Source: Adiantum capillus-veneris
Taxonomy: Eukaryota; Streptophyta; Polypodiopsida; Polypodiales; Pteridaceae
Length of the DNA stretch: 60,000 bases
Direction: 5' to 3'
NCBI GenBank assembly: GCA_014529385.2
Contig: CM043956.1
Coordinates: 90,600,721-90,660,720 of the forward strand
The notes under the pieces were generated by a model, which was given only the letters and a program-made list of their open reading frames with translations, was not told where the DNA came from and made no database searches. This document shows positions 44,216 through 56,441 of the stretch, in pieces. The translations under genes and the position numbers were made by a program. Within the stretch, counting starts at the first letter, position 1; each line of letters begins with the position of its first letter.

Positions 44216-46131
44216 CCATGCCTTCCCAATTCATTCCTCTAGCACCACTTAATTAGTCTCACATGGAGGTCTTTGTTGCTGTTGAGGTGGAGGTTATTGA
44301 TTCTGTTCCTGAGGCCTGTTAATATTGTTGCTATTGTTATTGTTGTACCTGATGATAGGAATGCCTCTATCATTTTTGTGTCTGCACCACAGTTCATAAT
44401 CAGGACCTTGTCTATGTCCTATTGCTCCACAATAATTACATTGCATATTATTTTGTTAGTATATCCCCAATTATTTTGGCTCTAAAACCTTCTTTGAGGT
44501 GCAGGTCCCTAATATCTCCTATTAGCACCCTGAGGAGCTACCACATTTGCAACTGCCTCCCTCATTTTTTGAGTAATATACACAGGTCTTATTCCCCTAA
44601 AATCTGGATTATAATAACAATTTTCATATCCATGACCAAATCTTTGACAAACCTAACAATATGGTTTTCCCGACATTCCAAACTGACTCATTCCAGCTGT
44701 CTGCAATTTTTCTTGAATGATTTTGTTGACTACATCTGCATCCGCTTATTTTCATTCTTTTGCTTACGCTTATCTTTCTTCTGCTTCTTCTTTTCTGACC
44801 AATCTTCATCATCAATATCAGTTTCCTCCTCAGTATCTTGATTTGAATCTTCATCTTCTGAATCTCACTCTTTTGATTCTGATTCTAAATCCTCGGTCTT
44901 CTTCTTCTTCTTTTCCTTTAGCTCTACCTTACCTCCATATCTTCTTTTAGCTTTTGCATCTACTTCCACCAAATCAGTAAAATCATGTGCATTTGCTAAT
45001 GGAGGTCTCCCTGCAACGACTGCACTTCTAAACTCCTTATTGAGTCCCTTACAAAAGTAGTCTCTCAATTGCTCCATAGAAGGGTGTTGTGTTGCCTCCA
45101 GTCTATTATTGGAATTCCTAAATTTCTATGCATAATCTTCAACCAACAAATCTTTCTGCTTCAATTTTCTCAACTTCTTCAAAATGTCTTTAGGTGTTTT
45201 ATCCTCCCTGAACCTTAATAAAAATCTCTGCCTCAAATCATTATAATCAGCAAAAGATGCCATGCCATACTACAATAACCAATCCATGGCCTTACCCTGC
45301 AGTGTTGCTGCAAAATCCTCTTTCTTCACTACATCCGGATGTAACACCCGATAACCACTTGCAAACCACCTTGTTTGAAACTGACCAACGTGGCTGTCAG
45401 TATTTTGGGACTTTTCCCCGTTGAACTTTGCCGTGTCCACTTTGGGATTTGGTGCAACCATTGGAGGTATTGGAAGTGTTTTGAGTACTCTTACCGGGAG
45501 TGGATTGAAAAGTAAAGTACCTGTCCCTGATGGTACAAACTACAATTGTCTTCTTGCCCTTAAGATTTTTTGAGTTAACAGTACATTAATCGATTGTCCC
45601 AAAAGTGGGTCTGCTATCAGAGGAGTTGTTTGTTGGCCTCCTTGGTTTGCAGATGGGGTCTCTTGAAGCCTGTTTTTAGGTTCTTGTAGTTTAGTCCCCA
45701 CCCCAATAGTTTCTACTCCTATAGCAAGCCCCCTTATTATAGGTTCTTTTTGGCCATCACTACCTGACTCTTCTTCCTTCCCCTTGCAGCGAACTCTCTT
45801 CTCAATCTAAACCTTGTGCTTTATGAGTGTTGTAAAAAATTGGACCCTTGCCCTCACCCACTCATACATTGGTTCTTCTTTTTTGTCTTAAATACTGTAC
45901 CAACACTTTCCTTTCATACAGACTATGACATGAAGGTAAATTGCATGCCCCAAAAGGTAAAAATGATATAACTACCTTGTCAGCAACTGCAATTTTGAAG
46001 TCCCTTGGCAGATTCGGGAAGAACTCCTCCAAGAACTTTGCATATTCCTCAGAATCTTCCTGCGGGGTTACCCAATTTGAGAATTCTTGCAGGTGGTCTA
46101 TGTCAACCAACATATCAGTTCCTTGCTGCAT
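44216..46131 (-). pseudogene. Element H gag
   Basis: The minus strand runs from MQQGTDMLVDIDHLQEF (ATG 46131) through the gag core (45461-45270: KVDTAKFNGEK, FAATLQGKAMDWLL; then FLLRFREDKTP, and 45077-44865: QLRDYFCKGLNKEFRSAV). A Lys/Glu/Ser-rich linker and two zinc-knuckle-like regions near 44660 (CQRFGHGYENC) and 44450 (CGAIGHRQG) follow. Frames change several times. The C-terminus is cut by the J chain. Confidence 0.7.
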
Positions 46132-46180
46132 TCCTGAGTACCATATGGTTCAGGCTGAATTTGAATAGTTGCAAAATGGC

Positions 46181-46640
46181 AAAAGTGTTAGGGGCTCACA
46201 ACCATAACAGGTATTCAGTACAAAAACATGTAGTATAAAGGAAAACGAGTACAAGAGACTGCTCATTTAATCACAAAACTGCAAAGTATATGAATAAGAA
46301 ACACCATAATAAAGATAAGAAAGTATTGCTTCACTGTGTATTCATCATCACCATCAAACTACTTGGAAAAATAGCAGTATGACTACAAGGGAAACTGCAA
46401 ACTGCACGTTGGCTACATCCAAAAACTGCTACACACCATAAGACATTTCGGGTATTTCAAACTACCTAAGCAAAGGTACTGGTGGAAACATGCCCTTAAG
46501 GTTTTAAAGCTAAGACCTTAGTTAAAAGTCCAAAAAGATAAGTGCCCTGACACATCAGGCCCTAGCATTCACAGATGCAATACCACTTGATTTTGGGGAT
46601 TATCTACACCAGCTTAAGTAGATGGACCTTTTGACAATAA
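46181..46640. other. No gene seen
   Basis: AT-rich sequence upstream of H gag on its strand. The H 5' LTR and primer site would be expected about here, but no TGG primer site or LTR end was recognised. Confidence 0.4.
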
Positions 46641-47262
46641 GAAGAAATAGGATGATCCAAATTGCTGGATTTTTATAAGCTTGTATTGAGATTCAATTGG
46701 TTCACGGGGCCTCTGCCTGCATCCCTCTTCAACTCTAGTAGGCTAAAGGTACTTTACCATTGTGAGCACAAAATTACCATTTCAAAGAACAATTCAGGGT
46801 TTGTTTGGGAGACAAAGGTTAGCCGCTATAAATGCGTCAGTCAATCCTTTCATCCTACCATTGATTAGATATGATCAAAGCTTGAGATGCTTTCATCTCT
46901 GTCTTATTTTGAGAGCTATGTGTACATGAGTGGGTGAGAGAGGGTCTTCTATGGTTGCACTTTAAAAACCACACTTCGTTGAGTGAATCCTTTGCTACCT
47001 CCAAACAAGCTCTCATATCCAGAGGTTTGGTACCTTCCTAGCAAGCACACCAACTTCTTGACATATTTTTGGTGAGCCCAACACGAATCCGCCAGGGTGA
47101 GAGTTTGTGCGAGAAATCGGTGATGACACATGGCAACATTATGCCTTCATAGGGAGTATTCATGGCAAGTAGGTTAAGGGTACTTTACCTTAGTGCAAAT
47201 ACCTTCACAAGAAATATTCCTTGCAAGTAGATTAGAGGTACTTTACACAACAATTTTGTGGT
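46641..47262 (+). pseudogene. Leucine-rich-repeat relics (receptor-like type)
   Basis: Three plus-strand snippets share SRL[KRE]VLY, at 46737, 47168 and 47226. The first is preceded by LVLRFNWFTGPLPASLFN and the second followed by LSANTFTRNIP. Together they fit the plant LRR consensus (L..L.LS.N.FTG.IP..L). Frames differ and the last two are only 58 nt apart instead of about 72. No kinase or transmembrane part is visible. It is probably a broken host LRR gene fragment. Confidence 0.5.
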
Positions 47263-48140
47263 CAAGTATGGTTTGTTGTCGTGATTCTATTGAGCCTCAC
47301 CTAAGGTTATTTCTTGGCTCTCAAACTAAGGTATGAGCATTGGATTTAGGTTTATGATTAGGGTTTTTGTAGTGCAAGATTTCAATCATAAAGTAGGATT
47401 AGGGATATGGTTTTTGCATATCAAGGCTTCAATCCTAAAATTAGGGTTAGGGTTTTCTAAATTAGGGTGCTAGTCAACTTATTTGGATTTTGATTGCCAT
47501 GTCATCAATAAGGGTCGACCAGTTGGGTGCAAAACCCAACAAGAAAGATTCTAAAATAATGTTGATGTTTGGCAGCACTAATGATAGAAGAATGCAAATA
47601 CACTGGTCATTAGTAACTTGAATATGCATGCTAAAAATTTCAAAAGTATTCAACAGTATCTCGTCTCATCTGGGCATGCTCGCAACTCTTACCACATAAG
47701 CACAAAAAAACCTACATACCTCCCATGTACAGAGTATCATTCATTGTTGGGATGCATGGACATCCTCAAGTACTAATCCAAAGCTTCACTCTTGTGTTTG
47801 AAGGTTGCCATTTTTGCAACAGACAAGCACCCTTGTTTGGATGCACTCATTGAAGAGGGTGACACGAGGATTAAGCAAGCTTGATTCTTCTCCAGCTACG
47901 GCATGTTTGGGCAATATGGGAAGGAGGGCATGGCATGTATGGCATGACAATGTGCTCCCCATCTAATCAAGTAGGATATTTTATTGCAACAGTGTGGACA
48001 ATAAATTTGAGGCTTCCTTTGGAAGCAGACTTGATTCCTTCCGTGGTGATGCTTGCATCATAAAACACATGTATATGGAGCTTTTGGTGACAAAAGTTTA
48101 GAAACTATATTATGTTCCTTGGTGGAGCTGATCACTTCAG
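47263..48140. other. No gene seen
   Basis: Mixed sequence. At 47330-47490 there are scattered TTAGGG and TTTAGG words, but no tandem telomeric array. Short ORFs show no motifs. Confidence 0.5.
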
Positions 48141-48144
48141 CAAG

Positions 48145-48516
48145 TCAGGTCAATGTAATGTGAGCCTGGACTTGTTTAATTGTGCTCTTTGCTGGTAGTT
48201 GGATCTCCTTTGGGATAACCAAGGCAGCAAGACCATTTTGCAAGAGAGTTAGTCGTGTCAATATGTTCAAATTTAGCCTGCTACAACATTGCCCCAACAT
48301 CTCCTCAAGACTTTGCAAAATACCTCTCATGTTATAAATGTATTTGTCAATCTGATTATCTATGTTGTTGAGAAATTTCTCAGCTACATCTATAGTTTCA
48401 TACCTACGCTCACTCGGTATCCTCTTCACTTGCTCAACTTGGCTAGCAATTTCACCACATATATGTGCCAGCACACCAACAGTTCGAGACATAGCGTCGG
48501 ATATCCTCATGTGCAT
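48145..48516 (-). CDS. Unrecognised 123-codon ORF, helical
   Basis: An open minus-strand frame with heptad-like, charged text (EIASQVEQVKRIPSERRYE, EKFLNNIDNQIDKYIYNMRG), predicted helical by eye. It lies directly downstream of the MULE relic and its first third overlaps that relic in another frame. It may be a terminal part of the same gene or a separate relic. No function can be assigned. Confidence 0.3.
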   Translation of the reverse strand: MHMRISDAMSRTVGVLAHICGEIASQVEQVKRIPSERRYETIDVAEKFLNNIDNQIDKYIYNMRGILQSLEEMLGQCCSRLNLNILTRLTLLQNGLAALVIPKEIQLPAKSTIKQVQAHITLT

Positions 48517-49054
48517 GATACATATCTTGCATCAAACATATCCTCGCTTGTTGCATGCATCAAATTTGACAAGCGGCTATACACATCATCACGCTTGCCC
48601 TTGGGGACCTACACACAATAATAGAATTCATGTATGAACATCAATGCGTATGCACGAGTTGTCATGAAGAGCACATAAAAGATATGACCTACTTGGGGCA
48701 AGAGGTTCTCAACCGATGCCTTCTTCACATGAAACCAACACAACAAAACTATTCGTGGTGACTTGTAGTCACCTCCCATTGTCCTCTTCTCTCCAACAAG
48801 AAGGATCTTCATTCAGAACCTTGACAATCACACTTTCTGGCTCTTGTCGATGAAAATGGCTGCATGTTGTGAACCTCACCTAGCCTCGTAAAGAACATCT
48901 TGAATGTCAGCTCAAGGGCCACCTTTTCTAGGATGGTGGCGACATCATTACTGCATAACGTCAACCATATTGGAGTTCCTACACCATTTTGGTTTGGCAA
49001 GATTGCAGCGTTAGAGCAATAGACCAAAAATGTTTTTCTTTAGAGTGTGTCCAC
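48450..49054 (-). pseudogene. MULE/FAR1-like transposase relic, downstream half
   Basis: The minus strand reads, over shifting frames, AAILPNQNGVGTPIWLTLCSND, shown here as a pattern with LEKVALELTFKMFF, KVLNEDPSCWREED, IVLLCWFHVKKASVENLLPQV and DIRRYVSNCWCAG. The LLC.FHV.+A block and the LY.AAILPNQ block are patterns of MULE-type DDE transposases. The other half is at 58480-58803; element F lies between them. Multiple shifts and stops show it is dead. Confidence 0.5.
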
Positions 49055-49126
49055 TGAAAGGAGGGGAATAATGTTGTGTGCTAGTCTCCACCCAACCATG
49101 CTATCTTATAGCCTCCCCCTAGCATA

Positions 49127-50717
49127 TGTAACATTTAAATGGCCTAAAATCTTATTTGTAGCGGAAATTAGCATGAACATAGTGGGCATTTCATTAGAAT
49201 AGATTCCTAATGAGAATTATAAGAGTGCTTGGGTGGAGAGAGCAACAAAAAGCATAACACCTAGTTAGAGAGCATCGACAATACTTTCAAAAGAGAGAGC
49301 AATTAAGCTATTGACAACAGTTGAGGACCGGATTTGCATGGAGCCGGTCCCCCCTCCAAAAGGCTTTGTATTATGGTTTCTCCCATCAAGAGAGACATTG
49401 TACAATACAATTCTTTGTGTTCCTTCAAGACTAGCTAGTGCAATGAAGATGGAAGCTTCATACACCAAGCAAAACACTTAATCAAACACAACTTGAATTA
49501 TCCCCGTTCTCAGACCCAAGACCTCACACACCTTCGAAGATGGTGAGAGCTAGCAGGGTATGAGAGTAGATTGACAGGAAAAAGAAGTATCTTACGAGAA
49601 AGAAGTACATCTCCTCACATAATCACTCATATTAGCATAGCTTAGCTTAGTAATTAGCTTGGTAGAGAAGATGAGCATGCATTGAAGCTTGGCTCTTGGT
49701 TGGATTTGCATCCACATGCCAAGAGAGTGTTGATGTAGGCTTCTATCTCACAAGCTTGGAGTAGGTGATGAGCTCTCCATTAAAGCTTGGGAGGAGATAG
49801 AGTATTTTCCCTTCACACATGGTCAAGTGTGAGAGTGTGTGTGTCAATGCCAAGCAAAAATCAGCCCCCCCCCTCTCTTGGGCGAGCCCTAGCTGCTAAA
49901 TAAGTCTGGCTTTTGCCTCATTGGACCTTCCCAGGTCAAGCCAATAGGGATTAAGCAGCATAAGTGATAGCCTTCTGACATGTGTCCCCCTTTCCCCTTT
50001 TGTGAGAGCTTTAGGTAATTAAATAATTAAACTAAACTCTCATTGGACCCCTTTGCCTCCTGGCCAATAGGAATCAGGCAAGCCATGGGGCTCCTGAATG
50101 CTCATTGGACCCTTTGGGAGACTGCCCAATAGTCTTCTAGGACACTTAATTCTTATTGGTTTCTTTTATTAAATGTTTTTAAATTAATTAAAGTAGATTT
50201 ACTCTAGCTTAATTCTCATTGGTCCACTTCAAGGGTCTTCCAATAGGAATTGGGCACACCTTGTGGGCATCTGGCCTAGGGAGCTGACATGTGTCCCTCA
50301 TTCCCTTTGTGTAAAGGGAGCCTGTGTGTGTGTGTGTGGCTTTCTCTCTCATCCCCTAGCTTTGGGGCTCGCCCCCTCCCATGTAGGGATGTAGAAAGAC
50401 TTTTTGGGCACACACTAAGCATCCAATTTTCCCTAAGGTTGACCTTTGGACACAACCTTTGAATTTTGGAACCTTAGCATTTTGGAAGTCTTAATGGGCT
50501 GAACCTTAGGGTCTTTTTAGCCCGTTGTTTCACATGGCTCTTTTGCAGATGGCCCCCCCTTTGGATCCCTATTTTCCCTCTTTTGGATCCCTACTGTGGC
50601 CGGTCTGCTAACTTAACCAATATTCTATCTTTTTCTCCCTTGGCACTTCCCCACATTAAATCATCAGTTTAATATGAGAAAATCATTTAGGAGAATTAGA
50701 TATTGATTATTATGAAA
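49127..50717 (-). repeat. 3' LTR of element B (left copy), 1591 bp
   Basis: Minus strand ends AAATGTTACA. At its start TTTCATAAT replaces TGTCATAAT of the other copies, so the terminal TG is mutated to TT. That must postdate integration. Confidence 0.95.
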
Positions 50718-50731
50718 TTACCTCTCTCTTG
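50718..50731 (-). promoter_or_regulatory. Polypurine tract of B
   Basis: The minus strand reads CAAGAGAGAGGTAA directly before the 3' LTR. Element A keeps only the last about nine bases (CAGAGGTAA). Confidence 0.65.
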
Positions 50732-51075
50732 AAATCAGAGTCGTCCTCGACTATGGTGTAGAGAAGATAAAGCATATGCATGAGTCCTTTTCTTAGCGGG
50801 TAGAGGATCCCTATGTTACCCTACGACATCATTCCATAATGGATGACTAGTCCATTTGGCGCTTGAGAGCTTGAGGCTGCCGCAAGCATGTCTGCACATT
50901 AGTCCTATCAGTCTTCCATAGTAGAGTGACAAGCTCTACTTGGTGTTCGGGAGACGTCGTCTCCGCAAACTTGATCTAAGCATGCATACTACTTCATTTT
51001 TGTGCACAAATAAAGAAAAAGAGAGTCTTATAAGACAAAATTTTTTTGTTCATTTTTAACATTTTGTACATTTGC

Positions 51076-52377
51076 TTACTCTTGGGAAGCATTGTAAGCA
51101 TTGACAAGGTTTAGGTTATCCTTTAATTGTATGCCTTGCATCCATCTAGCATCTTCAAAAGGATAATTCTTAAACTTAATAAGATATCGTCGGATAGTCT
51201 TACCGCCTCTTAATACCTTGTCTTCATGTCGGAGAATGGACTCGGGCTGCAGCACCTCCTCGTGGTCCTCGATCTCCGGTGGGTCTTCAATAGTTGGTTC
51301 TTGAGGTGGCTCTCCTTTGTAAGGCTTTAAAAGGCTCACATGAAAAGCATTGTGTATGAGCCAATGATTGGGCAACTTAAGTTGATAGGCCATCTCATTG
51401 ATTGGCCTAAGAATCTGGAAGGGACCATAGTACCTTTTTGCTAGTTTAGCATAGTACTTTTGGTGGCCCGTAGGATTCTTGCCCGTCGTGTGCCTTAATC
51501 GAGCCTTGGGAAATTTTAACAAGACCCAATCGTTTTCTTTAAAGGCTTGGGCTCTTCTGTGCTTGTCAGCAGCAGCCTTTTGCCTTTGCTGTGAGATAGA
51601 GATAGCATCCTTAATCTTTTGGAAAGATTCTTGTAGGTCTCGGCTATACTCATCTGCAGCGAAGATCTTCCCATGTACCTTAAGTAGCAAGGGACTTTTT
51701 GATCTTCCCTCAATTACCTCGAAAGGTGCTTTTCCTGTAGAAGTATGTACAGTGTTATTGTAAGCATACTCTACTAAGGGTAAGTACTTCTCCCATTGGG
51801 ATCTTTGATCTACTTCCGTTACATAGGCTTTTAGTAGATCGAGAATAGTTAGGTTAGCTATTTCACTTTGGCCATCAGTTTGTGGATGATAGGCCGAAGA
51901 GAAGTTTAGCCTTGTTCCTAAATTCTCAAAGAGACCCTTCCAGAAATTACTGGTCATTCTAGGATCTCTATCCGACACTATGGACATTGGCAAGCCATGG
52001 TACTTGAAAATTTGTGAAATGAAGAGGGTTGCCATTTGATGGGCTTTGATAGTCTTTTTGACAGGTATAAAATGAGCTTGTTTACTGAACCTGTCTACTA
52101 TCGTCCATATTCCCGTATTCCCATGGATAGACTTAGGCAATCCAAAGATAAAATCCATGGATATGCTCTCCCACGGTGAATTAGGGATTGGCAAGGGTTG
52201 AAGCAATCCAAGTTGCTTCCCTCTATCAAATTTTGTCTTTTGACATACCACACATTTGGAAACATACTCATGTATGTTCACTTTCATGGTAGGCCAATAG
52301 AAATATGTTTCAATTCCCTTTAGGGTAGACTGAATCCCTCTATGCCCCGCATATGGGGGAGCATGAGATTCATACAT
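51076..52377 (-). pseudogene. Element B integrase with chromodomain
   Basis: A 433-codon open piece. Residues 5-45 hold the HHCC zinc-binding domain (H5, H12, C42, C45). The DDE core has D75 (SMDFIFGLP), D136 (IVSDRDPR) and E172 (DGQSEIAN). The C-terminal fold includes KRYYGPFQIL and NAFHVSLLKPY. Residues about 376-425 form a chromodomain (PESILRHEDKV, YLIKFKNYPFEDARWM), which in chromoviruses guides integration to marked chromatin. All catalytic residues are present. The start at 52377 is only an internal Met; the true frame enters from gag-pol by way of a frameshift. Confidence 0.95.
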
Positions 52378-52466
52378 TACTTTCTCACGTAGTGAGTTAG
52401 TAACGCATAGTCTATTGCCATAGAGAAGATAACCATCTTGTAAAGTAAATGGTTCTTCTTTCTTCC

Positions 52467-55400
52467 CTAATGCAAGGCTGAAATCACATCTCTAAAATCG
52501 GGATCAATAGCATACTCATCTATCATTGAAGATAGATCATTGTGAGTTGCTATGGAAACCGCATTCACTCTCGGTCGTCTTGAGAGTGCATCGGCTACTT
52601 GATTATGCTTGCCAGCAATGTGAGCAATATGAAAATGAAATTGCGAAAGGAAATTTTCCCACCTCATTTGTTTGTCGGAGAGCTTGGTCTGCGTCATGAA
52701 GTACTTAAGACTTTGGTGATCCGTTCGCAGAATGAAAGGAGTCCCCAATAAATAGTGCTTCCATGAGTCTAAGGCATGTAGAACTGCAAGGAGTTCTTTT
52801 TCGTATATGCCTAGAGCTTGCTCAACAGGGTCGAGCCTTCGACTCTCATAGCCTATGGCGTGCCCTTCTTGGAGCAAAACAGCCCCAAGGCAATCACCAC
52901 AAGCATCACATTGGACCTCAAATGGTTTTGAGAGATCCGGTAGTGTAAGCACAGGTTGAGAGATAAGCTTTTCTTTAAGCTTTTCGAAAGCATTGTTCTC
53001 CTTAGCAGACCACGTATACCTAACATTTTTCTTTGTTAGGTCATGTAATGGTCCCGCAATTTGTGAGAACTTTTCTATGAAGCGTCTATAGTATGCACAC
53101 ATACCTATAAAGCTTCTTAGTTCATGAAGATTCCTTGGTTTAGGCCATCCTTTTATTACCTCTAACTTGGATGGATCCATTTGGATTCCATCTTGAGAGA
53201 TAATGTGACCTAAATATTGAATCTCTTGCAAGAAAAATTCACTTTTCTTTCGATTAACATAAAGTTTATTCTCTCTTAAAACTTGAAATATTACCTGGAG
53301 GTGTTGCTTGTGTTCCTCTAATGAATTAGAGTAGATGATAATATCATCAAAGAACACTCCAGTGAAGGTTCGATGAGGTCTGAACAGCTTCTCCATCAAG
53401 CGGTTAAATGTGGCTGGTGCATTAGTCAAGCCAAAAGGCATGACAATGTATTCGTAAAGACCAAATGTAGTACGAAATGCGGTCTTTACAATGTCTTGAT
53501 CAACTATCCTTATTTGATGATAGCCACTTTTTAGGTCAATCCTACTGAAGTAGGTCGATCCTTGTAGCTTATCAAATAGGTCTTCTACCCGTGGAACGGG
53601 AAACCTATTCTTGATAGTGATCCTATTTAGTGCTCTATAGTCGACACACATACGATATGTGCCGTCTTTCTTTTGCACTAATAGCACAGGTGAGCAAAAT
53701 GGAGATGAGCTAGGCCTAACCATGCCCTTCTCAATTAACTCATGCACTTGCCGCATAATCTCCTCTTGTTGAGCTTGAGAAACTCTATAAGGAGGTTTGT
53801 TAGGCGGTGAACTTCCTGGAAGAAGTTCAATTGCATGGTCGTCATTACCTCGTTTAGGAGGTAGCTCACAAGGGATGTCGTCAATAAAGACATCTTGAAA
53901 CCCCTTGAGAAAATTGGATAACTCTAATTCCTTTTGGTTGCTTTTATTTTCTTTTGCTAAAGCATTAGGTTCATTTTGAGAATCTTTAACAAAAATCATG
54001 TACACGGAAATAGAGCTCTTTATTGACTTGTTGAAAGCTGGTGTATGTACAATGGGGATGGTGTTACCCATCTCCCTAGCATCTATATACATGTCCTTTT
54101 CCCTGAACTTAAAGGAGATTCTCCTTTCAGGAAATTTAACATGGGCAGCCAGACGGTCAAACCATGGTGCCCCTAGGATTACATCCTCATGCTTGAGAGG
54201 AGAGATAAAGAAGTCCTCTTTGTCCACATAGCCTTGGACATGAAGCCTTAATTTCCCGATTAAGGGAGTGACTGAAGCTTCTTGCCCCTTGAAGGCACTG
54301 TCTGCGGGTAGGATATCTCCCATCTCGTAGGATTGTATGCTTAGCTTGGTGGCTAACTCCATAGATATAAAATTGTGAGTAGAACCAGGGTCAAAGAGAA
54401 TAAAAGCATCATGTTCTCTTACCTTTCCCCAAGCATGGCATAGAGGAGATCCTTTGTGGTGAGTTTGGTGAATCTCCTCCTCTTGGATTTCAACCAAAGA
54501 AGCTCTAGGAGGATCTTGGCGGTTGTTCTTTTGGGGACAAGCGCGGTACGCATGCCCTTGTTCGCCGCACTTGAAACACCGGTTATCTTTACGATAACGC
54601 TCAAGCTCTTCAGGAGAGAGTTTATTCTTTCCTTTGTAAACTCCCTTCTCTTTAGCTTTGTTGGAATTGCCCTTAGGAGACTTTTGGACATTGTCCTTCC
54701 CCTTAGGCTCATTGGAACCCTTGTTTTCCGGGGGCTTATTATTTCTTTTACCCCCCGTTTGGAAGTTGATTCGCGAGGCCACCATAGTATGGTGTATTAC
54801 CGCCGATATGGTACGTGGCCTTTGGGAGTTGACATACTCCGCCATTTCTTCGGTTAAGCCCGCACAAAATTGTTGCTTTTGCTCTCCAAAATCCAACTTT
54901 TTGAAGACAGTGGCTTTGAGTTGTAGGTCCCAAAACTTGTCTACATATTTGTGGATGGATTCATTGGGAGAGAGCTTTAAGCTTCGCCATTCGGTGAGTA
55001 CTTTGTCTTTGGCATCGGTGGCCAAAAATTGCTTCATAATGGAAGCTCTTAAAGCCTTCCATGTTCGTGGAGCTTCACCGTTGGCTCGTAGGCTAGACCA
55101 CCATTGTCTGGCGGACTTTTGAAAGTGCATAGCTACATGGCGTAGCTTAGAGGACTCCGTGAAGCCCTCATCTCCAAACGCCGCATCGAATTGCTGGATA
55201 AAGGCCAAAACTTTGTCTGTAGCACCGAAGGTGCCATCATAGGTAAGGAAAGAGATGCTCTTCCCTCCCTCTTTGAATTTCTTCAGCTTGGACGACCTCT
55301 TCCATGCGGCATAGGATTTTCTATGGCCTCTTCTTTTTGATGGTTCAAAAGTTGCACCATCACTTTCTTCAGAAGATGAAGAATTTGAAGAAGGTGGAGA

Positions 55401-55634
55401 AGAGGGTGACCTCTTTCTCGCCTTTTTTTTGTCTTGATCTTTGTCGTCTTCACCATAGCTTTCATAAGAGGAAGAGGATGAAGAAGATGGAGAAGAGGGT
55501 GTCCTCTTTCTCGCCTTTTTCTTCTCTTGCTTTTTATCATCCCTCTTTGAATTATGGCGTGGAGAAGAGTGTGATGGTCTTCTCCGCTTTGGTGGTGATG
55601 GAGAGCGTTTAGCCCGCCGTCTTCGTGGAGCCAT
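52467..55634 (-). pseudogene. Element B gag-protease-RT-RNase H polyprotein (1055 codons open)
   Basis: One open frame. An Arg/Ser-rich linker covers 1-110, the gag core about 125-290, and a CCHC knuckle at C353, C356, H361, C366. Protease has DPGS at 415-418 in place of DTGS, with ILGAPW later. RT has SRIDLKSGYHQI with D700 and FFDD at 761-764. RNase H has D910, E947 and D972. It ends at 52467 with a stop created by a net -1 shift; integrase continues in the next frame. Upstream, the same frame continues to ATG 56024 past one TGA, so Met 55634 is not the real start. Confidence 0.95.
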
Positions 55635-55667
55635 CTCCGCCGAGGTGGCGGGAGACTCGCTTCTTTC

Positions 55668-56024
55668 TCATTCCTTCGGTGGAGGATCTTGAGTTCTCCT
55701 TTGGGAAGGAGATGCATCATCAAGAAGTAAGTTCTTGAGCCCTTCATATGGATTCTCTTCTTCTTCCCGAATCGGAGAGAGACCTCTTTTGGTAGTCTCA
55801 CAAGGAGGCTTCCTAGGTGTTCTCTCGTCATGGTGATGAGCTTGGAGAATCCCGTGAGCACGGAGCTGCCGTTGCACTTCACTTTGGAGAGATGGATTGC
55901 CCATGGCTTGTTGAAGCCTAGAAACAAGATAATTAACAAGCATTGAAGCATCATTAGTAGCTTGCTCATGAGCAAAATCAAAGTTATCAACATTAATTTC
56001 ACTCTCTTTAATATTGTAAGCCAT
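55668..56024 (-). pseudogene. Element B gag N-terminus, ended by a TGA
   Basis: 118 codons beginning MAYNIKESEINVDNFDF, in the same frame as the 1055-codon piece. The stop at 55668-55670 stands where element A has CGA (Arg), a single transition at a CpG. The Gag N-terminus is acidic to mixed with LVNYLVSRLQQAM and RQLRAHGIL helices. Confidence 0.9.
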
Positions 56025-56428
56025 TCTAACAACTTTTAGGTGTAAACTTTTTAGGTGTACTTTGGCACTTCAAGCCCTAGTTGCTACTCCTCTTTACCCC
56101 TTTAGAAAAAGCACTCAAGCTACTGTACCCGCGGCTCGAATACCATTAATTGCAAGGAATAGAAGAGAGGGTCTTTCGACACCAAAACAGCACCGGCTCT
56201 TGTCAAGCTTCTAATAGCTCAATAGTGGTTAAGCCGTAGGCAAGCCCCGTAGGACTCCACTATTAAGACCATAGCTCTCGACGGTGATGCCCCGTTAACT
56301 GCACAAAGGCAGGCGCACTGAAAGGCTGAAAAATCCCTATTCTACTTACTCACAGGCAATTAATAATACCAACCATTTGTAGCTAGCTTGAGGACCTCCC
56401 TTCTTGAGCAAGAAAAGAGAAACCTTGA

Positions 56429-56440
56429 GCTCTGATACCA
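56429..56440 (-). promoter_or_regulatory. Primer-binding site of B (initiator-Met tRNA)
   Basis: The minus strand reads TGGTATCAGAGC one base inside the 5' LTR. Confidence 0.9.
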
Positions 56441-56441
56441 A

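Noticed and set aside
47330-47490. Interstitial telomere-like TTAGGG/TTTAGGG words
   Set aside because: Only a few scattered, imperfect words occur, with no tandem run.
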